NCBI GenBank assembly: GCA_016841875.1
Contig: JAENYG010000002.1
Coordinates: forward strand, 171,334-224,141
DNA from: Syntrophomonas sp.
GTDB lineage: Bacteria > Bacillota > Syntrophomonadia > Syntrophomonadales > Syntrophomonadaceae
Length of the DNA: 52,808 bases
Direction of reading: 5' to 3'
The notes beneath the pieces were generated by a model, which made no database searches, was not told where the DNA came from, and was given only the letters and a program-made list of their open reading frames with translations. The translations under genes were made by a program, and so were the position numbers. Positions 25,710 through 33,936 of the stretch are shown here, piece by piece (position 1 is the first letter of the stretch; every line of letters starts with the position of its first letter).

Positions 25710-25969
25710 GTGCATATGATTATTTATTGCTAAGAAAATCAAGAGCTAGCTGGTTAAATTCGGTACTGCTGCTGAACATAGCCGGGTGGCTGCCAGCAGG
25801 GAAGAGGCGCAGGAAGGAAGATGAAACTGGTTGTGAACAGCTTCCAGACGAAAAATTGTGCACCTCTTGTTCATTTGCTATTTTAGTATATAGCAAAAGA
25901 AAAGTGAGAAAGGAATTTTAAATGCCCATCGAGAAAGACCTGTATATGATCGAGGTAGGGGGGATAAGA

Positions 25970-27748
25970 ATGAAACTAAGAATAAATATTTTTATCCTGC
26001 TGTTATGTCTCTTATTAAGCGGGTGCAGCCCGGGAGGTACCCAGGTTACTAAAGAATCAGAACAGGAGACAGCAGACTTAAATTCTCAGCAAGATTTGTT
26101 AAAGGATAGATGGGATCGGGAATTCAGCCGGGAAAACATTATAATAAGCATTTCCCCGGATCAGCTTTCCTATTACTGTATGCAGCCTGCTTCAGCATAT
26201 CACTCCGATGACTTTCCCCGGACTATTAAAGGGGCCGAGCCAGTAGGGATGAATCTATACCGGGTGGACAGCCAGACTGGGGTCCGGGAACTGATTATAG
26301 CCGATTTTCCGGTAGTGACCCTGGCCCGGTGGAATCCCCGGGGTACCATGCTGGCTATGATGGGGGGGAGGCAGCTTATCATTTACGATGCCGAAAAAAA
26401 CAGCCTTATCATGCAGGGAGAACTTGAGAATGAACAGGTGTCTTATTTCGGCTGGTCATCTGATGGAACTATTTATACTGAACTTCCCGACCTGCCCAAC
26501 GGCAGTATTATTTTTCCCATAGAAGAAATCGTTCTGCCCGCCTATGAAACTTATGAGGAAGTGTATTACAAGTATAAAATTGATAACGATTTGTCATATG
26601 GCACCTGGGTGGACAAACTGAGCAATGAGGAATTAAAGCAATACGGAGGTCTGGCCAGGCCAGTTACGGTGATCGCTCGTAACGACGGTACCATCATAAA
26701 GAAAATGGGATATGGCCGTTTTCGGGATGCCTGTGGCAATTCTATCCTGCAGGTGGGGGAAAATCTGTTCGGATTGTACTATACGCCGGATGTAGAAAAT
26801 GCCGAGAATATTATCACATTAAGTGAAGAATATATCTATGGGGCATGTTTTGCCTGGGAGGGGAAAATTGCATACCTGGTACAATCTGATAACAGGGAAG
26901 AGAACAATTTCGTATTGTGCATCGCTGACCGGAATGGTGAAAAGATCAAAGAATTTGATGTTACAGGCAGTAACCTGCTGTTGTCTCCAGGGAAGGAAAT
27001 TATCTGCGCCAAAGGTGGTCAGGACGAAGAAATAGACCTGACTACATTGAGCCTGATGAATTCGGTTAATGCCAGTCAGCTTGGTCATGTAGAGCAAGAA
27101 ATATATAGAACCATAAGGGGAGCGATGGATACCTACTGTAAATGGGATATGATAGGGGAATCCGATTGGCAGGCAGTCGACAAATATTTTATTGATACCC
27201 ATGAGCCAGAACAATGGGCCTGGTTTGACATCATGCATACTTTTAAAGAAACAGCTTACGAACGGTCTTCAAATAAATATTTTATAAGCCTTGCTTTACA
27301 GGAATTGGAGATTGAAGGTAATCGGGCCAGTACCGTATTGAATTGTATGGTGAAGGGATCTTCAGGATGCGGCAGCGGTCAGCAGTGGGCACTGGAGTTG
27401 ATAGAAGAGAACGGACGTTGGCAGGTTACCGGTTTAAGTACTTTCCCAGATTCACAACCGAGACGGGAAATTGAAAGTCTGGTGAGTACTATTTTGAAAA
27501 AGGGAACCAGGGACAGCATATTTCAAGGCCAGCTGAACGGCAGAGAGGTAAGCATGGGGCAGATACAATTCTGGCAGCTAAGTTCTCCCCAGCTGGCAGC
27601 TGATGTGGAAAAGGCAAATTACTGTAAAGTGTATCTTAAGGTGCAAGAAAATGAAAAAGAATCTATATATAAATTAATATTTAGAAAAGATCAAAACTAC
27701 TGGGTAGTTAATACCTTCACAAAGGAAAACCTGAGCAGTCTATTTTAG
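25970..27748 (+). CDS. Large lipoprotein with probable beta-propeller domain
   Basis: 592 residues from the ATG at 25970, which follows AGGGGGG; an ATG 48 bases earlier lacks a ribosome site and would bury the signal peptide. The start is a lipoprotein signal (MKLRINIFILLLCLLLSGC, lipid Cys19). Residues ~80-370 contain repeated short strands with W/Y-x-x-D/G turns (RWNPRGTMLAMMGG; FGWSSDGTIYTELP), like TolB/WD-type propellers. Residues ~370-480 are helical and the end (~490-592) looks like an alpha+beta NTF2-like fold. No precise family recognised. Anchored on the outside of the cytoplasmic membrane. Confidence 0.75.
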   Translation: MKLRINIFILLLCLLLSGCSPGGTQVTKESEQETADLNSQQDLLKDRWDREFSRENIIISISPDQLSYYCMQPASAYHSDDFPRTIKGAEPVGMNLYRVDSQTGVRELIIADFPVVTLARWNPRGTMLAMMGGRQLIIYDAEKNSLIMQGELENEQVSYFGWSSDGTIYTELPDLPNGSIIFPIEEIVLPAYETYEEVYYKYKIDNDLSYGTWVDKLSNEELKQYGGLARPVTVIARNDGTIIKKMGYGRFRDACGNSILQVGENLFGLYYTPDVENAENIITLSEEYIYGACFAWEGKIAYLVQSDNREENNFVLCIADRNGEKIKEFDVTGSNLLLSPGKEIICAKGGQDEEIDLTTLSLMNSVNASQLGHVEQEIYRTIRGAMDTYCKWDMIGESDWQAVDKYFIDTHEPEQWAWFDIMHTFKETAYERSSNKYFISLALQELEIEGNRASTVLNCMVKGSSGCGSGQQWALELIEENGRWQVTGLSTFPDSQPRREIESLVSTILKKGTRDSIFQGQLNGREVSMGQIQFWQLSSPQLAADVEKANYCKVYLKVQENEKESIYKLIFRKDQNYWVVNTFTKENLSSLF

Positions 27749-27846
27749 AAAAAATCATTGAGTAAATATAAATTTTGGTTATTTTAAAGTCATAAACAAG
27801 AATTAGTCTCTAGAATGCCGGGGGGAATATCGGAAGGAGTAATATT

Positions 27847-28119
27847 ATGGGTGAAAATATTAAAGAGCCGCCGGTAGAACTAATTGATATTGCTGTGATT
27901 AATACGGGTGATGGAGCCCGGGATGCACTGTGGAGATACCGCAAGATGTTTCGCCCTTCGTGTGCTCCCTGGATGGGACCCTGTTACCATGCCGGGAACT
28001 GCAGCTACGAACATATCAACATGGAAGGTCACCGTATGGAAGATGGTAAAATTTATGCACTGGGGCATTGCCGGGAATGCGGTCTAATTCACTGGGAGGA
28101 GATTCTGGGATCATTATAA
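27847..28119 (+). CDS. Small Cys/His-rich protein of unknown function
   Basis: 90 residues with a good ribosome site (GGAAGGAG, 6 bases before ATG). Six cysteines and several histidines (RPSCAPWMGPCYHAGNCSYEH; ALGHCRECGLIHWEE) suggest metal binding. It contains a CxxC in the last 20 residues. No family recognised. It ends 11 bases before the end of the convergent tupC gene. Confidence 0.65.
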   Translation: MGENIKEPPVELIDIAVINTGDGARDALWRYRKMFRPSCAPWMGPCYHAGNCSYEHINMEGHRMEDGKIYALGHCRECGLIHWEEILGSL

Positions 28120-28129
28120 AAATGACCCG

Positions 28130-28858
28130 CTAGTATTCCCCCTTGAGAAATTTGCGGGTTCTGGGGTCCTGGGGATCATGGAATAGATCTCTGGTTTGGC
28201 CCCACTCCAGTATATGTCCATCCCACATAAGAAACATTTCTTTGGCCAGCTTCCGGGCCTGGAAAAGTTTGTGAGTAATCAGTACGATAGTGGTTGCATG
28301 TTCCTCGTTTATATACTTGATATAGCGCTCAATTTCCACAGAGCTGGAGGGGTCTATATTAGAGGTCGGTTCATCCAGGAACAAGACCCGGGGATTTACT
28401 GCCAGAGCTCTGGCGATGGCCACTTTCTGTTTTTCACCACCGGATAACTTTCGGGCCGGGTAATTAATGAAGTCTAACATGCCCAGGAGGTCCAGGCTTT
28501 CCTGAACCTTAAATTTTACCTCTCGTTCGGGTGTTTTTCTTGCTTTTAAGCCATATGCTACATTGTAATATACAGATCCTTCAAACATGTACGAGGACTG
28601 GGTTACCATAGCCATCTGTCTCCTAAGGCGGAGCAGCTGAGACGGGGCCCAGTTTATATGTTCCCCCAGAACCTCAAGCTTACCTGTGTCATTTAAGGTC
28701 AGGAGTGAGATTACTCGCAAGAGAGTCGTTTTTCCCGATCCATTTGGACCCAGAATGCAATAAATATGGCCTGCTTCGATTTCCAGATGTTCAACATTTA
28801 GTACCTGACGATCTCCATAGTTTTTGGTTACATTAAATAATCTGAATAGTGCTGTCAT
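28130..28858 (-). CDS. tupC: Tungstate ABC transporter ATP-binding protein
   Basis: 242 residues: Walker A GPNGSGKT, signature LSGGEKQK, Walker B VLFLDEPTS and the switch histidine (IVLITHK). It energises import by the membrane protein encoded just upstream. The start overlaps the end of tupB by 26 bases, with GAGG in tupB as ribosome site. Assignment to tungstate rests on the neighbouring tupA and tupB. Tungsten would serve formate dehydrogenases and aldehyde oxidoreductases, central to syntrophic anaerobes. Confidence 0.88.
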   Translation of the reverse strand: MTALFRLFNVTKNYGDRQVLNVEHLEIEAGHIYCILGPNGSGKTTLLRVISLLTLNDTGKLEVLGEHINWAPSQLLRLRRQMAMVTQSSYMFEGSVYYNVAYGLKARKTPEREVKFKVQESLDLLGMLDFINYPARKLSGGEKQKVAIARALAVNPRVLFLDEPTSNIDPSSSVEIERYIKYINEEHATTIVLITHKLFQARKLAKEMFLMWDGHILEWGQTRDLFHDPQDPRTRKFLKGEY

Positions 28859-29552
28859 CTTTAAAGGACCTCTTTTCCAGTTTCAATATGATGAGCATAA
28901 TGATAAAAGCCAGAAGCAGAAGGATAATTCCAATTCCCAGAGCCCGGCTGTCATGCCCCATTCTGGTTTCTAGCACGATGGAGGTAGTCAAAACTCGGGT
29001 TTTACCCTGTATATTTCCTCCTACCATCATAACTGCTCCTACTTCAGCGATTAAGCGTCCCAATGCAGTAGTCAGTGCCGCTATTATGCCTATGCGGGAT
29101 TCTCTGATCAAAGTCAAGACTGCCTGGGTACGGGTAGCTCCCAGCATCACAGAAGTATCGTACACTTCCTGCTGCTGGGTCATCACCGCCCGGGCGGTCA
29201 GTCCGCATACCAGAGGGAATCCCAAAAGAACCTGGGCGATTATCATGGCGGTGGGGGTGAAGAGCAGTTGGAAGTCACCCAGAGGGCCGCGATTGCTTAG
29301 AAAAAGAAATACTATCAATCCAGCCAAAACCGGGGGAAGCCCCATCAGAGTATAAGTAATATTCAAAATCAGCTTACGGCCATAAAAATTCTTTAAGGCC
29401 AGGAAAGCACCGGCCGGGATTCCTATAATACCTGCGATTACAAGTGCTGATAGTGAAACATGGAGTGATAATAGAGTCACCCGAATCAGTTCCTGGTCTA
29501 ATGATAAAATCAGCATAAAGCCTTCTTTTAGTCCCTGCCATATAACATCCAT
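28833..29552 (-). CDS. tupB: Tungstate ABC transporter permease
   Basis: 239 residues, five or six spans, with the ABC permease coupling loop (EVYDTSVMLGATRTQAVLTL, then GRLIAEVGAVMMVGGN). The sequence fits TupB/WtpB-type oxyanion permeases. It lies between tupA and tupC, all on the - strand. A hairpin separates it from tupA. Confidence 0.88.
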   Translation of the reverse strand: MDVIWQGLKEGFMLILSLDQELIRVTLLSLHVSLSALVIAGIIGIPAGAFLALKNFYGRKLILNITYTLMGLPPVLAGLIVFLFLSNRGPLGDFQLLFTPTAMIIAQVLLGFPLVCGLTARAVMTQQQEVYDTSVMLGATRTQAVLTLIRESRIGIIAALTTALGRLIAEVGAVMMVGGNIQGKTRVLTTSIVLETRMGHDSRALGIGIILLLLAFIIMLIILKLEKRSFKDDSTIQII

Positions 29553-29578
29553 CGATTATCCCTACTTTAATAAAATTG

Positions 29579-29617
29579 GAAGCAGGTGGTGAAAGATCCC
29601 ATTTCACCTCCTGCTTC
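29579..29617 (-). terminator. Attenuator-like hairpin between tupA and tupB
   Basis: GAAGCAGG-A-GGTGAAA pairs with TTTCACC-A-CCTGCTTC (one A/A mismatch) in the - strand transcript, followed by CAATTTTATT. It can end most transcripts after tupA, so the binding protein would be made in excess over permease and ATPase. Confidence 0.6.
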
Positions 29618-29645
29618 AATTATCTAAATTTATTTCATCCTTGAA

Positions 29646-30536
29646 CTATTTGGCATCTGGAATAAATAAAGCCTGACCAAATTGATCTTTGCCATATTCA
29701 CCAATTAATGCCTGGGTGTCTGCGCTGATCAACCATTCGATAAAAGCGGTAGCCCCCTCATAGTTAATATTGGGATATTTTTCCGGGTTAACAGCTATAA
29801 CACCGTAAGGGTTAAAGAGGAGCGGATCACCTTCGACCATAGGTTCAAGGGAATAGTTGTCCTTGTTAAATAAATAGGTGGCACGATCAATAAGAGTATA
29901 GCCCTTCATTTCATCTGCCATGCGGTAAGTATCCCCCATGCCTTTTCCTACCGAATTATACCACGCACCAGAAGGTTCACAGGTTCCTGCTTTCCAGATA
30001 GCGAGTTCTTTTTTATGGGTGCCGGACTCATCACCGCGGGAAAGAAAAGTACAGCCTGTTTCAGATATTTTTAATAGAGCAGCAGCAGCATCAGTGCTGC
30101 CCTTAATTCCGGCCGGGTCCTCAGCAGGTCCTATTATAAGAAAATCGTTGTACATGACATCCTGCCGGTCAACTCCGAACCCGTCAGCAATGAATTGATC
30201 TTCTGCAGCCCGGGAATGAACCAGCAGAACATCTACGTCACCGGCTTCACCCATGCTCATGGCAGCTCCAGAGCCAACTGCGATTACTTCCACTTCATAG
30301 CCGGTCTTTTCCTCGAAAACAGGCAGTATGGCATCCAGCAGTCCTGAATCCTGGGTGCTGGTGGTGGTTGCCAGTTTCAACTGGGGATTTTCTGGTACTG
30401 GTGCTGTTTCGGTTATTTGTTCCTGCTGGGGTTCTTCAGCGGCCTGTTTTTCACATCCCGTAAAAGCAAAAACTGAAACTACCAGCATAAGTACTAGAAG
30501 TAGTGCAAGTAATTTATGATTTGATAATCTCTTCAA
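29646..30536 (-). CDS. tupA: Tungstate-binding lipoprotein
   Basis: 296 residues. Lipoprotein signal with FTGC (lipid Cys at ~28). The mature protein begins with the TupA hallmark TTTSTQDSGLLDAILPVFEE, whose Thr/Ser residues bind the oxyanion, and continues VGSGAAMSMGEAGDVDVLLVHS and FLSRGDESGTHKKE, both typical of TupA. GGGAGG precedes the ATG. The gene follows a probable Moco/Tuco riboswitch in its leader. Confidence 0.92.
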   Translation of the reverse strand: MKRLSNHKLLALLLVLMLVVSVFAFTGCEKQAAEEPQQEQITETAPVPENPQLKLATTTSTQDSGLLDAILPVFEEKTGYEVEVIAVGSGAAMSMGEAGDVDVLLVHSRAAEDQFIADGFGVDRQDVMYNDFLIIGPAEDPAGIKGSTDAAAALLKISETGCTFLSRGDESGTHKKELAIWKAGTCEPSGAWYNSVGKGMGDTYRMADEMKGYTLIDRATYLFNKDNYSLEPMVEGDPLLFNPYGVIAVNPEKYPNINYEGATAFIEWLISADTQALIGEYGKDQFGQALFIPDAK

Positions 30537-30617
30537 TCTTTAATCCTCCCAATCTTTGAATATCATAAAAAATAGAAATAACAGGAATTAGTGCCTGAAA
30601 AAGGCCATAAAAACTGT

Positions 30618-30742
30618 TAATTATTTCTCATAGGCATCTTCTCCTTTCCAAAAGGGAGGCCTGCAGGTTTCCCTACAAACCCTAGCGGTCTATGTACCAT
30701 GGTAATAACTTTAGGTTTCACAGACTCGGAGACTATGTATTT
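30618..30742 (-). ncRNA. Moco/Tuco (molybdenum/tungsten cofactor) riboswitch
   Basis: In the - strand leader of tupA I read, in order, the blocks recalled as conserved in the Moco RNA motif: TCTCCGAG (near 30730), a central hairpin, GGCCTCCC-TTTT-GGAAAGGAG (30645-30665) and GCCTATGAGAAA (about 30624-30636). The 3' block can pair with the 5' end. Its place ahead of a tungstate transporter fits ligand and gene. The call is by eye; a covariance search would settle it. Confidence 0.72.
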
Positions 30743-30911
30743 TCGACCTTATTTTTTATTATTCGGGAATTAATGAATTTTGTCAATGGGTCAGGCAATA
30801 ACCTACTAACTTGGTCGTCCCCATTAACAAAGTTGTAACCCCCAAAACCCCGTCGGCTCACATAAACCGACGGGTATCTTTGAAGATAAATACGAAGGAT
30901 TAAAACTTAAG
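30743..30911. other. Intergenic stretch upstream of the tup leader
   Basis: No gene seen. It holds a truncated GGGTCAGGCAATAAC string (about 30786), reminiscent of the GGGGTCAGG repeats at 33881 and 51145, and a perfect stem CCCGTCGG/CCGACGGG at 30849-30874 that is followed by GTTTT on the - strand. The tup promoter should lie here but I cannot place it with confidence. Confidence 0.5.
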
Positions 30912-30991
30912 AATGACACAAGGGGACGTTTTTGTTGTGTCATTTTATATGATATTAGAATGACACAACAAAAACGTCCCCTTGTGTCATT
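30912..30991. repeat. REP-like inverted repeat (ACAAGGGGACG family), full copy
   Basis: Two perfect 33-base arms (AATGACACAAGGGGACG...TTGTGTCATT) separated by 14 bases. It is the longest and cleanest copy of the family in the window. It lies between the tup leader and the DUF1540 genes, which diverge from it. Confidence 0.9.
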
Positions 30992-31081
30992 CTGGGCAAA
31001 AATATTTCCAGCATATTTAAGTGTGGGAGTGAAAAAATATATTCGAGATAAAACATTAAATATCGTAAGGAGGGACGTATT

Positions 31082-31279
31082 TTGGACAGACAGCACATAC
31101 ATTGTTCGGTAGATGACTGTATGCATAATGCAGATGGAGCTACCTGCCAGTTAGGATCGATCAAAATTGCCTATTTTCATGATCCCACTACTCCTGAGCA
31201 GCAGAGCTTGTGCGCCGACTTCTGCCGAGAAGGGCAGGTAAGATCAGAAGTTCATTTGGAAGGAAAGGGGTATCGTTAA
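31082..31279 (+). CDS. DUF1540-type Cys-rich mini-protein 1
   Basis: 65 residues from a TTG start, 7 bases after AAGGAGGG. Pattern HCSVDDCMHN...CQLGSIKI...CADFC fits DUF1540, short Clostridial proteins with four conserved cysteines likely binding metal. Its stop overlaps the spacing to the next gene by one base (TAAG-ATG), so the two are translated together. Function unknown. Confidence 0.75.
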   Translation: MDRQHIHCSVDDCMHNADGATCQLGSIKIAYFHDPTTPEQQSLCADFCREGQVRSEVHLEGKGYR

Positions 31280-31280
31280 G

Positions 31281-31442
31281 ATGAAATCACAGCAGATTCA
31301 TTGTGAAGTAGACAGCTGCAAGTATTTCGATCGTCAGGGTAAGTGTAAGCTGGAGCATATTCAGGTTGGTTGCGGAGGACCAACTTTTTATGGACAAAAT
31401 AATCATGACACGGTTTGCGAAAGCTGGGAACAGCAGAAATAA
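31281..31442 (+). CDS. DUF1540-type Cys-rich mini-protein 2
   Basis: 53 residues: MKSQQIHCEVDSCKYF, then CKLEHIQVGC and a final VCESWEQQK. The four DUF1540 cysteines are present plus one more in VGCGG. It begins one base after the previous stop and is likely coupled to it; GGAAAGGGG inside the previous gene can serve as ribosome site. Confidence 0.72.
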   Translation: MKSQQIHCEVDSCKYFDRQGKCKLEHIQVGCGGPTFYGQNNHDTVCESWEQQK

Positions 31443-31575
31443 CTGATGGGAAGATTACTTGTAAAAGTTGGCAAGATGAGAAACCGCTAAAGGGATCACT
31501 CCGTACCGGGGCAACTGATAGTTATCGCTAAGTGCTAACACCAATAAGGGTGCAATTTGAGTTGGACACACAAGG
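31443..31575. other. Gene-free stretch before the terminator
   Basis: No coding sequence seen. The stretch contains several short GC-rich blocks (AAACCGCTAAAGGGA; CCGTACCGGGGC; AAGTGCTAACACC) that could fold, but I cannot match them to a known riboswitch. It reads as the 3' untranslated part of the DUF1540 transcript. Confidence 0.4.
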
Positions 31576-31625
31576 AAGCCCGCGATTGAGAGGTGCTTAA
31601 GTACCCCTCAATCGCGGGCTTTAGG
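31576..31625 (+). terminator. Strong intrinsic terminator
   Basis: A perfect 15-base stem AAGCCCGCGATTGAG / CTCAATCGCGGGCTT with extra inner pairs, followed by TAGGTTTT. It ends the DUF1540 transcript. The remaining ~180 bases to 31809 hold no gene I can support. Confidence 0.8.
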
Positions 31626-31809
31626 TTTTCTGAAATAATACAGAAATTCGTTTGCTTATTATTCGTAAGCTTTACGTTAATTTCAAATTGCGATCCTGTT
31701 AATGGCTTCTGTCATGTCTGGATGGAGAATCGCTTTTCTGCCACTTACTCTCGGTATTAAATATATTTTCTAAGGATTTTTCCAATAGTAATTTGCTTGA
31801 TCTGAGACT

Positions 31810-32952
31810 CTAGACTAAATCAGGTAAGTTGGGGTTGTTTGGGTCAGGAAAAAGGAGTTTGAAAACGCTGCCCAGACCAATGGATAGTATAGCTACTCCT
31901 ATAATCCAACCCAGGAAAGGTATCTTAACTACAAACATCAGTAAAATAAGAAACCCTATTAATAACCAGATGTCATTTCCGATATAATTTATACGTGTTT
32001 TTAGCAGGCTGGTCAGATATTGTGCAGTTATAAGGATACTAACATATAATGCTATACCATATATAAGCAGGATAAGTATTCCTGCTGGAATACCTATCAC
32101 GGTAATAAACAATAAAATGGCCAACAGGGGCGTGGCCAGAAGCAGCAGCAGACCAATGCCTGCACTGCTGCCGGGATTTCTGCGGGCCGCCTCGGTGATT
32201 TGATTCCAGAAGGTTGGACGCCATAATTTAACCGCCCCCCAGATTAAGAGCAGACCAGCCAGATTAATTATTAATGCTCCCATAAAGCTCCAGGGGGAAA
32301 CAGTATCTTCTTGCGCTGTAGGAGTGGTTCTCTCAGTCCACTGCTCCTCGCCCCCTATTATCGTGCCAGAAATTACTGCTGCCTTTTCATAACTCCTATA
32401 AGATAAATTACCGCCAATCTGAGCGTTATCCAGTTCAAGCTTACCGACGTCATAAATCTCTATATCTTTTCCTATGGTACCCGAAATATACAGATTTTCC
32501 ATGCTGCCGCGTAAATTGCGTTGCAAATTGCCTTCCAATCTGCAAGAATTTCCGAATACCAGCATATCTCGTTCAACTGCAGCGGTACTGTTAAAGTCAA
32601 AATACTGACTTAATATGGTGGCAGAACCGGTGGTAACTCCCTGCAGGCGGATATTCTGTCCCATCAGCCGGAGGTCTCCTTTAACCGGACCGGATATGCT
32701 GATGGTCTGAGCAACTGCTATAACATCGCCGGTAACTTCACCGGTGATAGTAATATCATTACCGGCTGCATATAAATCTCCATCAACTATTCCATCGATC
32801 CTGACCCGTTCGCCACCCATTAAAAGAGGTCCTTCCACTACCTGCCCGGAAGGTAGGTAGTCTACTGGCCCAGCAGCTTGAAGGCTGTTAACCGGTATTA
32901 GCAGCAAAGCGGTAACTAAGAATAGTATGTTAAACCAGTATCTGCGTATCAT
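31810..32952 (-). CDS. Bactofilin-like polymer-forming domain with membrane C-terminus
   Basis: 380 residues. A signal peptide (ends LQAA, ~27) is followed by a right-handed beta-helix-like region (~30-200) with short strands ending in G-D (DGIVDGDLYAAGNDITITGE; VTGDVIAVAQTISISG), as in bactofilin/polymer-forming cytoskeletal proteins. Four membrane segments fill ~225-370. Unlike classic bactofilins this one is exported and membrane-anchored. AGGAGGG precedes the ATG. Probably an envelope structural protein; monocistronic. Confidence 0.8.
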   Translation of the reverse strand: MIRRYWFNILFLVTALLLIPVNSLQAAGPVDYLPSGQVVEGPLLMGGERVRIDGIVDGDLYAAGNDITITGEVTGDVIAVAQTISISGPVKGDLRLMGQNIRLQGVTTGSATILSQYFDFNSTAAVERDMLVFGNSCRLEGNLQRNLRGSMENLYISGTIGKDIEIYDVGKLELDNAQIGGNLSYRSYEKAAVISGTIIGGEEQWTERTTPTAQEDTVSPWSFMGALIINLAGLLLIWGAVKLWRPTFWNQITEAARRNPGSSAGIGLLLLLATPLLAILLFITVIGIPAGILILLIYGIALYVSILITAQYLTSLLKTRINYIGNDIWLLIGFLILLMFVVKIPFLGWIIGVAILSIGLGSVFKLLFPDPNNPNLPDLV

Positions 32953-33221
32953 AATACCCTCCTATAATTGTTCTAACAATATACGTTACCTAAATTATAT
33001 GGCTTTTGCTAGAAAATGAACATTAGAAATACGGTATCTGATATATTATAAAATAAGGCTGCCGGGAAAATATAAATGCAGCGTAAGCATGGTAGTGAAC
33101 CAAATGAGGGAACAACCAACTCATCCCAGCAAACCGGAGAACTGTCATCTGTTCTGCTGCTGGCCCACTAGTTTGAAAAGGGGTGCGGGTGAAGGATTTT
33201 TCTGAGAAAGAGGGTATTAAG

Positions 33222-33878
33222 GTGTGTGGACGTTTTTCTATCATCGATGATATAGACAAGATTTACCAGCGATTTAATTGTCCGCTGGTTGAACTGGATT
33301 TTAAACCTAGATTTAACGTGGCGCCCACCCAGGAAATACCAGTTATTATCAGCAGATCGGGAAATAATGAATTGAAAATTATGCGTTGGGGCTTGATACC
33401 ATACTGGGCGAAAGATAGGAAAATAGGCAGCCGTCTGATTAATGCACGTATTGAAACGATAAGCGAAAAATCTTCCTTTAGGAGTTCATTCCAACAAAGA
33501 CGTTGTATTATTCCTGCCAGCGGCTATTTTGAGTGGCAGAAAAACAGTAAGGAAAAACTGCCCTATCGCATAGTTATGGATAGCGAGGAACTTTTCGGCT
33601 TTGCTGGGCTCTGGGACCGGTGGCCGGATGAAGAAGGCCAGGAATTATATAGCTTTACCATCATTACTACTGAAGCGATCAAAGCAGTCAATACTATTCA
33701 TAATCGTATGCCATTTATACTCGAAAAAGGGCAGGAACAGCTGTGGCTGGATGGCAGCCCGGGTAAAGACTTGATTAATATGCTCCATCCGGCTGAGAAC
33801 CTGGTGTCATACCGGGTTTCTAATATAGTCAATTCTCCGGTCAATGATGTGCCTGCATGTATCGAAAGAATTGAATAA
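33222..33878 (+). CDS. SOS response-associated (SRAP/YedK/HMCES-like) abasic-site protein
   Basis: 218 residues. The family needs Cys at position 2, exposed after Met removal, to form a thiazolidine link with abasic sites in single-stranded DNA. The GTG at 33222 gives V/M-C2-G-R-F, preceded by AGAGGG, so I reject the earlier in-frame ATG at 33183. Other active-site residues are visible: Asn in NARIET, Glu in SGYFEW, His in IHNRMP. It protects abasic DNA from breakage. Monocistronic, divergent from the bactofilin-like gene. Confidence 0.9.
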   Translation: MCGRFSIIDDIDKIYQRFNCPLVELDFKPRFNVAPTQEIPVIISRSGNNELKIMRWGLIPYWAKDRKIGSRLINARIETISEKSSFRSSFQQRRCIIPASGYFEWQKNSKEKLPYRIVMDSEELFGFAGLWDRWPDEEGQELYSFTIITTEAIKAVNTIHNRMPFILEKGQEQLWLDGSPGKDLINMLHPAENLVSYRVSNIVNSPVNDVPACIERIE

Positions 33879-33880
33879 GT

Positions 33881-33926
33881 GGGGTCAGGTACTAACTTAA
33901 TAATTAGTAAGTTAGTGCCTGACCCC
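33881..33926. repeat. REP-like inverted repeat (GGGGTCAGG family)
   Basis: GGGGTCAGG-ACTAACTTA pairs with TAAGTTAGT-CCTGACCCC around a short spacer, between the convergent stops of the SRAP gene and the beta-propeller gene. Related copies are at 51145 and, partial, at 52752. Confidence 0.85.
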
Positions 33927-33936
33927 GTCTGCTAAG

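Noticed and set aside
25700-25921. 73-codon frame after the ferredoxin-nitroreductase gene
   Set aside because: Its start lies in the terminator hairpin, it has no ribosome site, and the product has no recognisable feature.
31443-31575. Riboswitch in the stretch after the DUF1540 genes
   Set aside because: GC-rich blocks are present, but they match no class I know and no gene follows the terminator on that strand.
31626-31809. Possible coding remnant on the minus strand behind the bactofilin-like gene
   Set aside because: Two frames give short plausible-looking stretches, but both are broken by stops and lack starts; no family match.
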